Positions 24,646 through 32,996 of a stretch of DNA of 38,142 bases are shown in pieces (position 1 is the stretch's first letter; each line of letters starts with the position of its first letter). A program made the position numbers and the translations under genes. Source of the DNA: Clostridiales bacterium (lineage in GTDB: Bacteria > Bacillota > Clostridia > Oscillospirales > JAAYOS01); NCBI GenBank assembly GCA_012520195.1, contig JAAYOS010000065.1:1-38142 (forward strand), given 5' to 3'. Under the pieces are notes generated by a model. It was not told where the DNA came from and did not search any database. It saw only the letters and a list, made by a program, of their open reading frames with translations.

Positions 24646-24668
24646 TAAATAACAAGGGGGGAGTAGAG

Positions 24669-26477
24669 TTGAACAACAAAACTTATCGTGTACTGTTTTT
24701 GCCCGAGCGCAAAGAGATATATCTGGATACCGGCACAAACATCATGGATGCATTCCATATTGCTAATGTAGCGATCGATGCGCCTTGCGGTGGTAACGGC
24801 ACATGCGGAAAGTGTCTGGTTAAAGTCATTACGGAAGATGGAACAGTGGACGAAGTGCTGGCGTGCAAAACATTTATCCGCGAGAACATGACGATCGATA
24901 TTTCTCATAAATCGTCAGACTACCATATACTCCAAGGCGGCAGTATGAATAAAACTGATCTAAAGCCGATGATCAAGCGGGTACAGGTTTTTGTTGAGAA
25001 AGCACAACTTGGCGATCACCGATCCGAGTGGGAGCGGTTGTGCGAAGCAATCAGTACTGTCTGTAATATCCCCACCCAAGAGCTCACTACCAGTACTCAC
25101 GTTCTATCTACCCTCTATAACGATTTTATCCGGTTCAACCGGAATGTCGATGTAATATTATTCGATAGGGAAGTGCTTTGCGTCTGTCCTGTTGGTTCCC
25201 CCTTATATGCAGTAGCATTTGACATAGGCACTACGACTATTGTGGGTTACCTGTTAAACCTGGACACCGGTGAGCAAGTAGCCGTATCTAGTGTACTAAA
25301 CCCGCAATCTGCATATGGTGCAGATGTAATAGTAAGATCGAAGTATTCTATTGAACATGGTGTTTCTCCACTTACAAATGCAGTAAGGGATTCTGTTAAT
25401 ACGATCATAGATACTCTGTCAACCAATGCTTCCATAAACATGCATGAAATTTTCCTGATCACAATAGCTGGCAACACGTGTATGCATCATCTTTTTCTCG
25501 GAATATCACCTGCTTCATTAGTATATGCACCATACAATCCGGCAATAAGAAGTGGGTTAGTTCTTAATGCATCTGCTCTTGGTATAAAATCAAACGCAAA
25601 CGCAAAGCTTATTGCTCTGCCAAACATCGCCAGCTTTCTGGGCGCAGACACTGTTTCTGCAGTTCTCGCTTCAGAAATGTATAGGACCGAGAAGTTAACT
25701 CTGTTAATAGACTTCGGTACAAACGGCGAGATCGTTCTGGGAAACCGCGACGGCATGATTGCCTGCTCAACTGCGGCCGGACCCGCTTTTGAAGGTGCTC
25801 TTATAGAATGTGGCATGCGTGGTGCGGAAGGTGCTATAGATCATGTGAGTCTAGCCGGAGGTAAAGTCGATTATTCTGTAATCGGACAGAGAAAGCCTGT
25901 TGGGATATGTGGGTCAGGACTGCTAGATATTATCGGAGAGCTCATACGTGTAGGTCTTATAGATGATACAGGAAAGTTGCATGACGAATGCAGTTCGGAA
26001 ACCTCTAAAGAACTGTGCCAAAGAGTTAGGGAGATAAACGGAAAAAAAGCGTTTGTTATCGCAGAAGCTACAGAATGCGCTAATGGCTCACCGGTCTATG
26101 TCACTCAAAAAGACATCAGGGAGGTTCAACTAGCGAAAGGGGCCATTGCAGCCGGTATTATGCTGTTAGTTGAAGAGACCGCAGTGACTGTAGATACCAT
26201 CGAACAAGTTCTGATTGCAGGAGCCTTCGGAAACTACATGTCACCTGAAAGCGCTTGTCAGCTCTCTATGATTCCTCCAACTCTACGGAATAGGATAATT
26301 CCAATCGGAAACGCGGCAGGTGAGGGTGCAAAGCGCGTGCTGCTCAATTCGGACGAGTACCAGTGGGCACAGCAGATTTCATCTTTATGCAAGTATTTGG
26401 AGCTTGCCGCACATCCGGACTTTCAGGATGTTTTCATCGATTGCCTTTCCTTTCCCGAGGCCATTTCGAATAATTAG
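24669..26477 (+). CDS. Reductive activator of corrinoid proteins (RACo-like, [2Fe-2S] + ASKHA ATPase)
   Basis: This 602-residue protein should use ATP to drive reduction of accidentally oxidised Co(II) corrinoid back to active Co(I). An N-terminal plant-type ferredoxin domain has C40, C46, C49 and C66 (CGGNGTCGKC, then LACK). A linker domain (about 95-178) precedes the actin/Hsp70-like ASKHA domain with FDIGTTTIVGYL at 184-195, GNTCMHHLFLG, LIDFGTNGEIVLGN and AAGPAFEGALIECGMRGAEGAI, ending with IAGAFGNYM. I chose TTG 24669 because an AAGGGGGGAG site lies just upstream and the ferredoxin domain begins there. An open frame extends back to 24477 but only through the DUF2284 gene. Likely clients are the corrinoid protein at 5538-6173 and perhaps the MetH-like enzyme. 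Confidence 0.93.
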   Translation: MNNKTYRVLFLPERKEIYLDTGTNIMDAFHIANVAIDAPCGGNGTCGKCLVKVITEDGTVDEVLACKTFIRENMTIDISHKSSDYHILQGGSMNKTDLKPMIKRVQVFVEKAQLGDHRSEWERLCEAISTVCNIPTQELTTSTHVLSTLYNDFIRFNRNVDVILFDREVLCVCPVGSPLYAVAFDIGTTTIVGYLLNLDTGEQVAVSSVLNPQSAYGADVIVRSKYSIEHGVSPLTNAVRDSVNTIIDTLSTNASINMHEIFLITIAGNTCMHHLFLGISPASLVYAPYNPAIRSGLVLNASALGIKSNANAKLIALPNIASFLGADTVSAVLASEMYRTEKLTLLIDFGTNGEIVLGNRDGMIACSTAAGPAFEGALIECGMRGAEGAIDHVSLAGGKVDYSVIGQRKPVGICGSGLLDIIGELIRVGLIDDTGKLHDECSSETSKELCQRVREINGKKAFVIAEATECANGSPVYVTQKDIREVQLAKGAIAAGIMLLVEETAVTVDTIEQVLIAGAFGNYMSPESACQLSMIPPTLRNRIIPIGNAAGEGAKRVLLNSDEYQWAQQISSLCKYLELAAHPDFQDVFIDCLSFPEAISNN

Positions 26478-26547
26478 CAATAGATGAGGTAAAATAGGAA
26501 AACGAATCGGTTGAACTGTTGATTGCTTTTACAAAGGGTAGGTTTAT

Positions 26548-26988
26548 ATGTGGAGAGTTGGAATTGCCGGCGGTTTCAGCGATTTATTTCTTGAGGTAGC
26601 TAGAGAGCAGTTGCGCGAGAGCAACGTTCTCCTCGAATGTGTCAACCTCAAGTCATCGGGTACAGAATATGATGCCCTTCTTGTTTCTCAGGGTGCAGAT
26701 ATTTCTGCCTACAAGATCTCAAGCCACATTCTTATAGTTCCCGATGATGTTACTATAAGAGATTCATCCGCTCAATGTGTTATTACTTATGGACTGTCAC
26801 CAAAAAACTCAGTCACTCTCTCCAGTACAGATAACAACAAATATACATTAGCAATTCAGCGTGATATAATTTCTCTCGGGGGCTCCATCGTCTTAAGACA
26901 GGAGTTTTCACTGGACAGTATTCTTTCGCAGTATGAGACTATGGCCTTAGCATCTCTACTTGCGATATCTGATTTGTTAGAACAGTAA
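26548..26988 (+). CDS. Conserved-looking hypothetical protein (146 residues)
   Basis: I do not recognise a function. The protein starts with MWRVGIAGGFSD, alternates predicted beta-strands and helices, and contains a distinctive middle segment VITYGLSPKNSVTLSS followed by YTLAIQRDIISLGGS and RQEFSL. The C-terminal 25 residues look helical. There is no signal peptide, transmembrane segment or cysteine-rich motif. The strand pattern is faintly reminiscent of a Mur-ligase-type domain, but no ATP-binding loop is visible, so I do not assign it. It is preceded by an AAAGGGTAGG site and sits between the corrinoid activator and the MetH-like gene with gaps of 70 and 49 bases, so co-transcription with C1 genes is likely. 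Confidence 0.7.
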   Translation: MWRVGIAGGFSDLFLEVAREQLRESNVLLECVNLKSSGTEYDALLVSQGADISAYKISSHILIVPDDVTIRDSSAQCVITYGLSPKNSVTLSSTDNNKYTLAIQRDIISLGGSIVLRQEFSLDSILSQYETMALASLLAISDLLEQ

Positions 26989-27037
26989 TTATACGCTAAT
27001 AATAGCATTTTTATATCTTTGTGATGGGGGTACGGTT

Positions 27038-29446
27038 TTGATAACTGACTTACTAAAAAGGGAATTCGTTATTCTTGATGGTGCAATTGGCACATTGCTT
27101 CAGAAGCACGGTTTAAAGACTGGCCAATCTTCTGAAAGCATGTGTTTTAGTAATGCACATATAGTCGAGAAAATTCATCGCAGCTACATTGAGAGCGGTA
27201 GCGATATAATCTATACAAATACCCTGTGCGCCAATGCAGAAAAGCTGAAGGGGAGTGGCATAAGCCCCGCACAGCTTATTGATAAGGCGGTTGGCATTGC
27301 TAGAAGTGCAGCGACCGGTACAGATACTCTTGTAGCCCTGGACGTAGGGGCGATAGGTCAGTTGATGGAGCCATATGGCCCACTTACCTTTGACTTGGCA
27401 TATAATATGTTCGCAGAGCAGGTTGTCGCCGGTGTAAAGGTCGGTGCCGACCTCGTGGTATTTGAGACATTCTCCGACCTCTACGAAGTGAAGGCAGCGG
27501 TTTTGGCAGCAAAGGAGAACTCAAACCTACCGATATTTGTAACAATGACCTTTGACGAGAATGGCAGGACTTTCACAGGGTGTGATGTGCGAGCTATGGC
27601 ATGTACTTTGCAGGGGATGGGAGTTGACGCTGTGGGAGTCAACTGCTCTCTTGGTCCAAAAGAGATTTACCCTATTGTTACAGAGCTTGCGCGTTATACA
27701 AGCTTACCTATTATTGTCAAGCCAAATGCGGGCCTTCCTGATCCAACAACAGGGGAGTTCAATGTGGGGAGCGATGAGTTTGCCGAAGAGATGGTCCGGT
27801 TCTCCGAACTGGGTGTTCAAATCGTCGGTGGATGCTGCGGAACCAACCCTTCTTACATAAGCGAGCTGAAGAAACGCTTTGAGAATATACGCCGCGGTTC
27901 ACAGAATAGTCAGCTGGTGACTAGTTTCTGTTCTTCGACAAATGTTGTCTCACTGGACAAGTTTTGCATTATCGGGGAGAGCATAAATCCAACAGGTAAA
28001 AAGCAGGTAGAGGAAGCTCTGAAAAGCGGAGATATGACGTATATCGAAGAGTTGGCAGTAGCTCAGACAGAGGCTGGTGCCGATATGCTTGACATCAACG
28101 TCGGTGTTCCCGGTATTGACGCTCCTTCGTCTATGGTCGCTGCTATAAAATCAGTTCAGAGTGTCACCCCGCTACCTTTAGTTATTGACTCTTCCGATCC
28201 CGCAGTTCTTGAAGCTGCATTGAGAGCATATAACGGCAAACCACTTGTTAACTCTGTTACAGGTGAAGCAAGAAGCCTAGATAGAATACTACCCCTTGTC
28301 AAGAAATACGGTGCCGCTGTCATTGGGCTGACACTTGATGAGCATGGTATCCCGGAGACTGCAGAACAACGAGTGTCCATCGCTAGGAAGATAATGAGTG
28401 CATGCATTGATTATGGCATACCAAAAGAGAATCTGATAATTGATACTCTTGTTCTTACAGCTTCTACAGAACAGAAGTCCGCAATTGAGACACTGCGGGC
28501 TGCTAAGCTTGTAAAAGAACAGCTTGGCCTCTCAACCTCACTTGGTATTTCAAACATCTCTTTCGGTCTTCCTAAACGCGAGCTTGTCAACAGCACATTT
28601 CTAACTGTTGCACTCAGCTATGGCATCGATATGGCTATTATGAATCCGGAAAACACCTCGATGATGGACGCAATTTATTCCTATAACCTTCTTTTTGGCA
28701 GTGAAAATGATACTCAGAGATACTTAGACTATATCTTACCAAGGTCAATAGTCTCCGATGCTGCTGAAGTTCCAGAATTCGATCCTAGCTTCATTGAGGA
28801 TACGAGTTTCCAGGAAATGTGCGGTGAGCTGAGAAAGGCCATAATAAGAGGACTCGCCGACCATGCATCGAAGATTGCAGAAAGACTACTAGAAAATATG
28901 ACCGAGACCGAGATAATCGATGAGTGCATTGTACCCTCACTTGACAACGTCAGTAAGCTCTATGATTCAGGGGAGATTTTTCTGCCGCAGATGTTAAAAT
29001 CATCAGACGCCGCCGGTGCGGCATTCGATATTCTGCGCAAATCCCTTAATAGAAAGAATACCTCCTCGACTTCCAAGGGCAGAATATTGCTTGCGACTGT
29101 TCAGGGAGATATTCACGACATCGGCAAAAATATTGTCAAAGCAATGCTTGAAAACTATGGGTATCAGGTAATTGACCTAGGCAAAGATGTTCCTGCTGAG
29201 GATATTGTTGATACGGCTATCGACCAAAATATCCACCTCATAGGCCTAAGTGCCCTAATGACGACCACAGCAGATAATATCGGAACTACTGTTGCTGCTC
29301 TGCGCGAGCGAGGACACAATTGCAAGGTAATGGTCGGCGGTGCAGTACTAACTGAGGATTATGCCCGGCAACTGGGTGCGGATTACTATGGTAAAGATGC
29401 ATCGGAAGCACTTAAAATTGCAAAACAGTTCTTTGAAACTAGGTAA
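27038..29446 (+). CDS. metH: MetH-like methionine synthase (homocysteine, pterin and B12 domains; no reactivation domain)
   Basis: This 802-residue cobalamin-dependent enzyme would transfer methyl from methyl-THF to homocysteine. Residues 1-285 form the homocysteine S-methyltransferase barrel with zinc ligands C203 (VNCSLGP) and C266/C267 (GGCCGT). Residues about 305-570 are the pterin-binding barrel (IIGESINPTG, DMLDINVGVPG, SLGISNISFGLP). A helical cap leads to the B12 domain with GDIHDIGKN and axial ligand H693. It ends there, without the AdoMet-binding reactivation domain of E. coli MetH. This short layout is common in Firmicutes and Thermotoga relatives. The neighbouring corrinoid activator could take over reactivation. 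The start is a TTG at 27038 with a GGGGG site. A bidirectional terminator follows directly. Confidence 0.93.
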   Translation: MITDLLKREFVILDGAIGTLLQKHGLKTGQSSESMCFSNAHIVEKIHRSYIESGSDIIYTNTLCANAEKLKGSGISPAQLIDKAVGIARSAATGTDTLVALDVGAIGQLMEPYGPLTFDLAYNMFAEQVVAGVKVGADLVVFETFSDLYEVKAAVLAAKENSNLPIFVTMTFDENGRTFTGCDVRAMACTLQGMGVDAVGVNCSLGPKEIYPIVTELARYTSLPIIVKPNAGLPDPTTGEFNVGSDEFAEEMVRFSELGVQIVGGCCGTNPSYISELKKRFENIRRGSQNSQLVTSFCSSTNVVSLDKFCIIGESINPTGKKQVEEALKSGDMTYIEELAVAQTEAGADMLDINVGVPGIDAPSSMVAAIKSVQSVTPLPLVIDSSDPAVLEAALRAYNGKPLVNSVTGEARSLDRILPLVKKYGAAVIGLTLDEHGIPETAEQRVSIARKIMSACIDYGIPKENLIIDTLVLTASTEQKSAIETLRAAKLVKEQLGLSTSLGISNISFGLPKRELVNSTFLTVALSYGIDMAIMNPENTSMMDAIYSYNLLFGSENDTQRYLDYILPRSIVSDAAEVPEFDPSFIEDTSFQEMCGELRKAIIRGLADHASKIAERLLENMTETEIIDECIVPSLDNVSKLYDSGEIFLPQMLKSSDAAGAAFDILRKSLNRKNTSSTSKGRILLATVQGDIHDIGKNIVKAMLENYGYQVIDLGKDVPAEDIVDTAIDQNIHLIGLSALMTTTADNIGTTVAALRERGHNCKVMVGGAVLTEDYARQLGADYYGKDASEALKIAKQFFETR

Positions 29447-29449
29447 AAA

Positions 29450-29494
29450 ACTCCCCCTGTCAAGGCAGGTGTACCTAAGCCTTAACAGGGGAGT
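29450..29494. terminator. Bidirectional intrinsic terminator between metH and sodC
   Basis: A long stem pairs ACTCCCC, TGT and AAGGC on the left with GCCTT, ACA and GGGGAGT on the right, around a short loop. On the minus strand a TTTTTT run follows directly. On the plus strand ATTTCT and, further on, TTTTTTC follow. It serves the convergent metH and superoxide dismutase genes and ends the plus-strand corrinoid operon. Confidence 0.87.
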
Positions 29495-29524
29495 ATTTCT
29501 GAGTTATTTTTTCTACCTGCGGAC

Positions 29525-30034
29525 CTATCTTCGGACTATCTCACCGCAGCCGATTCTATTACCCGAGTCACCGGAGGGCTGTGATTTGAAATCATCGGAT
29601 GAGTCGTGAACAATTACAGCTCTTCCGATAATCTCATCAACTGTAAAACGTTCGGTATAGAAAGCCATCCAGGCAAAACCGTTATTGCTAAAAAGCGGTG
29701 GTAAGTCGCCTGCGTGATAGGGATGCGGACAATTCTGAGGGTTATAGTGACCCCCGGTGTCACTAAAGGGACTTATTGGACTTCCACTGCATCTGCCCTG
29801 CTCATGTATATGAAACCCCAAAACGGGACTGTTACAGCTGTTTGTTCCGGCAGGTATGCCTCGTAATTCCGCCACCACAATTACGCCCTTGTCTGCAGCA
29901 TAAAAGGCAACAATACCATAAAGCTTCGGGTGGTCTCTATTGCCCCGAATCTCGGCAGTGGCAGCAGGCTTTTGCTGTGCCAAGATGTTTATTAACCGTT
30001 TAGACCGGTTACCAAAACTGAAAAGCGTAAGCAT
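29525..30034 (-). CDS. sodC: Cu/Zn superoxide dismutase family protein, no signal peptide
   Basis: This 169-residue protein has all metal ligands of Cu/Zn superoxide dismutase. Copper ligands are H75 and H77 (GFHIHEQG), bridging H96 (GGHYNP) and H143 (VIVHDSSDD). Zinc ligands are H96, two of H104/H107, and D110 (CPHPYHAGDLP). The active-site arginine is probably R160 (SGNRIGCG). The zinc loop is shorter than in E. coli SodC. No secretion signal is visible, unlike most bacterial SodC, which suggests a cytoplasmic protein. I chose ATG 30034 because the AGGAG site is too close to the GTG three bases upstream. It lies 52 bases downstream of the flavodiiron gene on the same strand, so the two probably form an oxygen/superoxide defence unit. 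Confidence 0.88.
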   Translation of the reverse strand: MLTLFSFGNRSKRLINILAQQKPAATAEIRGNRDHPKLYGIVAFYAADKGVIVVAELRGIPAGTNSCNSPVLGFHIHEQGRCSGSPISPFSDTGGHYNPQNCPHPYHAGDLPPLFSNNGFAWMAFYTERFTVDEIIGRAVIVHDSSDDFKSQPSGDSGNRIGCGEIVRR

Positions 30035-30086
30035 CACTCTCCTCTCGATATAGTCTATGCTATGACCGGGAGGGGGGACACCGTGA

Positions 30087-31271
30087 CTACGCTCCGGCTA
30101 TTTCTTTTCCGAACTCAATACAGACATCGGTTGCATCTTCATCTGGAACCCATTTTGTTCTTAATCCGTCATTAATGATCTCAAACTTACTCTCCTTGAG
30201 AGCAGCAGTAATAAGCTTTATAGATTCACCACTCCAACCGTAGCAACCAAATGCCGCAGCCTTTTTCCCTTTTAGTTTTAGCCCTCTAATCATTTCGAGG
30301 ATTCCTGCTATTGAGTACAGCAGGCCATTATTTATAGTAGGGGACCCAACAACGATTGTCTTCGACTTAAAGACTTCTGTGAGAATATCGTTTTTATCGG
30401 TTTTCGCTGCGTTATAGAGTTTTATCTTTACATTTGGATCTGCTAGCTCAATACCTTTAGCTATCGCTTCAGCCATTTTGCGTGTCCCATCCCACATTGT
30501 ATCATAGACGAGTGTAATCTGATTCTCAGAATAGTCGTCTGCCCATTCCAAGTACTTCTCAACTATTTGTGTGGGGTTATCACGCCAGACGACTCCATGG
30601 CTAGGACATATCATATCGATCGGAAGATTCATTCCAAGAATTTCATTGATTTTCTTTGTTACAAAACTGCTGAACGGTGTAAGAATATTAGCATAATATT
30701 TAATAGCTTCGTCGTAAAGCTCTGACTGGCAAACAGTATCGTTAAACAGGGATTCGGAAGCATAGTGCTGACCAAATCCGTCATTCGAAAAGAGTATATT
30801 CTCGCCTGTCAGGTAACAGAACATTGTGTCCGGCCAATGCAACATCGGTGCTTCAAGAAAAATAAGCTTGCTTTCGCCAAGGTCAATTGTGTCACCAGTT
30901 TTGACATTGACAAAATTCCAGTCTTGGTGAAACTGGCCCTTGATCGATTTTTCGCCATTCGCGGTACAATAAATGGGAGTGTCAGGTATTTCCCTCATAA
31001 GTGCAGCCAGCGCACCACTATGGTCGATCTCTCCGTGGTTAGCAATAATAAAGTCTATCTTGTCTAGATCAATTTCTTTTTTCAGGTTTGTGACAAACTC
31101 CTCATCAAAGGGTTCCCACACAGTATCGATCAGTGCAACTTTTTCATCCCGGATAAGGTATGAATTATATGATGAACCGCGGTTTATTGAATACTCATCA
31201 CCATGAAAACGTTGAAGTTCCCAATCGATCTTTCCGACCCAAGTGACCTTATCAGTTATTCTTTTCGTCAT
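30087..31271 (-). CDS. fprA: Flavodiiron protein (FprA-type oxygen/NO reductase)
   Basis: This 394-residue A-type flavoprotein is a soluble enzyme that reduces oxygen to water, or NO to N2O, with electrons from rubredoxin or F420-type donors. The metallo-beta-lactamase-like diiron domain has ligands H79, E81, D83 and H84 (NHGEIDHSG), H146 (MLHWPD), D165 (FSNDGFGQH) and H226 (PSHGVVWR). The C-terminal flavodoxin domain (about 255-394) has the FMN phosphate loop YDTMWDGTRKMAEAI and GSPTINNG. Length matches clostridial FprA. The gene has an AAGGAGG site and a candidate promoter at 31305-31334. With the downstream superoxide dismutase it fits protection of the oxygen-sensitive C1 machinery encoded next door. 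Confidence 0.96.
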   Translation of the reverse strand: MTKRITDKVTWVGKIDWELQRFHGDEYSINRGSSYNSYLIRDEKVALIDTVWEPFDEEFVTNLKKEIDLDKIDFIIANHGEIDHSGALAALMREIPDTPIYCTANGEKSIKGQFHQDWNFVNVKTGDTIDLGESKLIFLEAPMLHWPDTMFCYLTGENILFSNDGFGQHYASESLFNDTVCQSELYDEAIKYYANILTPFSSFVTKKINEILGMNLPIDMICPSHGVVWRDNPTQIVEKYLEWADDYSENQITLVYDTMWDGTRKMAEAIAKGIELADPNVKIKLYNAAKTDKNDILTEVFKSKTIVVGSPTINNGLLYSIAGILEMIRGLKLKGKKAAAFGCYGWSGESIKLITAALKESKFEIINDGLRTKWVPDEDATDVCIEFGKEIAGA

Positions 31272-31304
31272 TTGCTTGGCCTCCTTAAATAGAGTGGTAA
31301 TGTG

Positions 31305-31334
31305 ATTCTAACATATATCGACTATATATCGCAA
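31305..31334 (-). promoter_or_regulatory. Candidate promoter of the fprA-sodC unit
   Basis: On the minus strand TTGCGA (31334-31329) is followed after 18 bases by TAGAAT (31310-31305). The -10 box has five consensus bases and the -35 box four. It lies 33 bases upstream of the flavodiiron start codon. The surrounding sequence contains two ATATATCG-type repeats that could be regulator contacts. Confidence 0.5.
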
Positions 31335-31392
31335 TCAGATTAATTATTGTACGCTTTTACGTAAAAAAATCTACACTTTGATCAAATTACCC

Positions 31393-31421
31393 TTGAACTT
31401 TCTGGCATAAGCTGATAAAAT
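31393..31421 (+). promoter_or_regulatory. Candidate promoter of the diguanylate cyclase gene
   Basis: TTGAAC at 31393-31398, a 17-base spacer and TAAAAT at 31416-31421. The proposed start codon lies about 130 bases downstream, so a leader of about 120 bases is implied. The leader includes a small CCAC/GTGG hairpin at 31423-31434. No riboswitch fold was recognised in it. Confidence 0.5.
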
Positions 31422-31552
31422 TCCACTAATGTGGATTGTGCTATTCTATAAACAAAAATCCGAATGGTACATATTTTATTCTTTCACAAAAGTCTTTTTT
31501 CAAAACATGCTGGCTCTATCACTTCAATGCTAGGTATCCTTGGAGGAAAAGA

Positions 31553-32911
31553 ATGAACTGGGTTCTAAAGAGATTCAGGGTGGTTATCAGCATTGCGCTC
31601 GTTTTATCTACTATCATTACGTATCTAATTGTCTACATACCAAGGCGTAATGCACTTGAACACAATGCACTTAACAACTTCACCCTGGTAGCTTCCGCAA
31701 ACGAACATACATTCTACAAAAGTATAGAATATGCGATGACTATAACTGAGGAAATCTCAGATAATGATAGTCTAAAAAATCTAATACACTCATATAAACA
31801 AGGCTTAACAAGTTATGATACACTAAAGACCGAGACGCAAGAGTTCTTCTCTCAATTTGTACAGACCATTCCATTTATTGTAGGTTCGCTGAGGTTTGCG
31901 GACAATATGCTTATAAGCTCCCAAGGCACAGTAGACTATAGCAAGATCACAGCTCCTGAGGTTGTAGACGGGGTCCGGTATGAGGTTGAATGTGTAGATT
32001 GTGTAATTACCGTCTATTCACCAATATACTACGGAGATAATGCTATTGGTCTAGATATCACGGTTTTTGATTTGTCCGAGTCTATAAAAACACTCCATGA
32101 CGGTAACTTTGACTTCTCCCTCTTTGACCTTACTAAGGTTGAAAATGGCGGGCGGCGTCAGAAGACTCTGAATTTGGACGGTATTGAGTTAATTGATGAC
32201 GGGGAGTACATCTACTATAGGAGTCGAATCAACGATTCGAACTTTGCCTTTCAGGTAGCAGTAAAAAGAGATGTGTTGTTCTCTTCCACAAGAAAAATAA
32301 CAGTAAGCAGCTTAATATCAGCCGTTTTGGGTAATATGACACTGCTTCTACTGACAAATTTCATTGTGATCCAAATCGCTGGACATAGATTCAAGCATAT
32401 TGAACGCAGAAAAGACCTGTACAAAGAGTATGCGTACAAAGATGCACTTACTGGGGCACAATCGAGACTATATTTAGAACGGTGGATATATGCCCACTCA
32501 AACGATCCGGGACTTACTCAGAAAAATATATGTGTTGTCATGTTCGATATAAACAACTATAAGCTACTAAACGACACCATGGGCCACTATATAGGCGATA
32601 AAGTCCTCCAATACATCGTTCGCTATGTTAAGAACTCAATAAAAAAAGATGATTTTATTGTCCGTTACGGCGGCGATGAGTTTATTATCATCCTCTTAGA
32701 TACAGAGCTTCAAGAAGCAGAGAGTATTCTTGCCACTATTGAAGAGAAGCTCTCCTCAATAGTAGAGCTAAAACTTGGTGTAAGTATTGCCTACGGTATT
32801 GAACAGGTTTCATCCTACGACGATATTTTCGATGCCATCGAGAAGGCTGATCGAAAAATGTACATTTCAAAGGACAAATACAAACAGATGTTATTAAAAA
32901 GTTCAAATTAA
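31553..32911 (+). CDS. Membrane-bound diguanylate cyclase (GGDEF domain)
   Basis: This 452-residue sensor enzyme should make cyclic di-GMP from two GTP. A transmembrane helix at about residues 10-29 and a second at about 247-272 bracket an extracytoplasmic sensor region of about 215 residues, probably of the Cache type. The cytoplasmic GGDEF domain follows, with DALTGAQSRLYLERW at its start and the active-site motif RYGGDEF (GGDEF at 373-377). The inhibitory-site position five residues before GGDEF reads KKDD instead of RxxD, so product inhibition may be weak. I chose ATG 31553 because GGAGG lies at 31542-31546; the open frame begins earlier at 31436 without a good site. A terminator follows at 32937. 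No phosphodiesterase or effector gene is adjacent. Confidence 0.93.
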   Translation: MNWVLKRFRVVISIALVLSTIITYLIVYIPRRNALEHNALNNFTLVASANEHTFYKSIEYAMTITEEISDNDSLKNLIHSYKQGLTSYDTLKTETQEFFSQFVQTIPFIVGSLRFADNMLISSQGTVDYSKITAPEVVDGVRYEVECVDCVITVYSPIYYGDNAIGLDITVFDLSESIKTLHDGNFDFSLFDLTKVENGGRRQKTLNLDGIELIDDGEYIYYRSRINDSNFAFQVAVKRDVLFSSTRKITVSSLISAVLGNMTLLLLTNFIVIQIAGHRFKHIERRKDLYKEYAYKDALTGAQSRLYLERWIYAHSNDPGLTQKNICVVMFDINNYKLLNDTMGHYIGDKVLQYIVRYVKNSIKKDDFIVRYGGDEFIIILLDTELQEAESILATIEEKLSSIVELKLGVSIAYGIEQVSSYDDIFDAIEKADRKMYISKDKYKQMLLKSSN

Positions 32912-32936
32912 AGTCTGTCAATATTCTCTCTAAAGA

Positions 32937-32962
32937 AACTCGCGTTATTCGCGAGTCTTTTT
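32937..32962 (+). terminator. Intrinsic terminator of the diguanylate cyclase gene
   Basis: AACTCGCG and CGCGAGT form a seven-base-pair GC-rich stem with a five-base loop, followed by CTTTTT. It is 26 bases past the stop codon and separates this gene from the deoC unit on the same strand. Confidence 0.88.
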
Positions 32963-32968
32963 GATTTA

Positions 32969-32996
32969 TTGCATTATGGCGAAAACCGTGTATAAT
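32969..32996 (+). promoter_or_regulatory. Candidate promoter of the deoC-exoA-cysK unit
   Basis: A perfect TATAAT at 32991-32996 is preceded, 16 bases upstream, by a weak -35 box TTGCAT (32969-32974). It lies directly after the upstream terminator and about 70 bases before the deoC start. Confidence 0.55.

Noticed and set aside
24477-24668. N-terminal extension of the corrinoid activator by 64 residues
   Set aside because: It lies almost wholly inside the DUF2284 gene in another frame, has no family similarity, and a strong ribosome-binding site precedes TTG 24669 where the ferredoxin domain begins.
31436-31552. Longer diguanylate cyclase start at 31436
   Set aside because: No ribosome-binding site is visible there, and the strong GGAGG at 31542-31546 points to ATG 31553 just before the first membrane helix.
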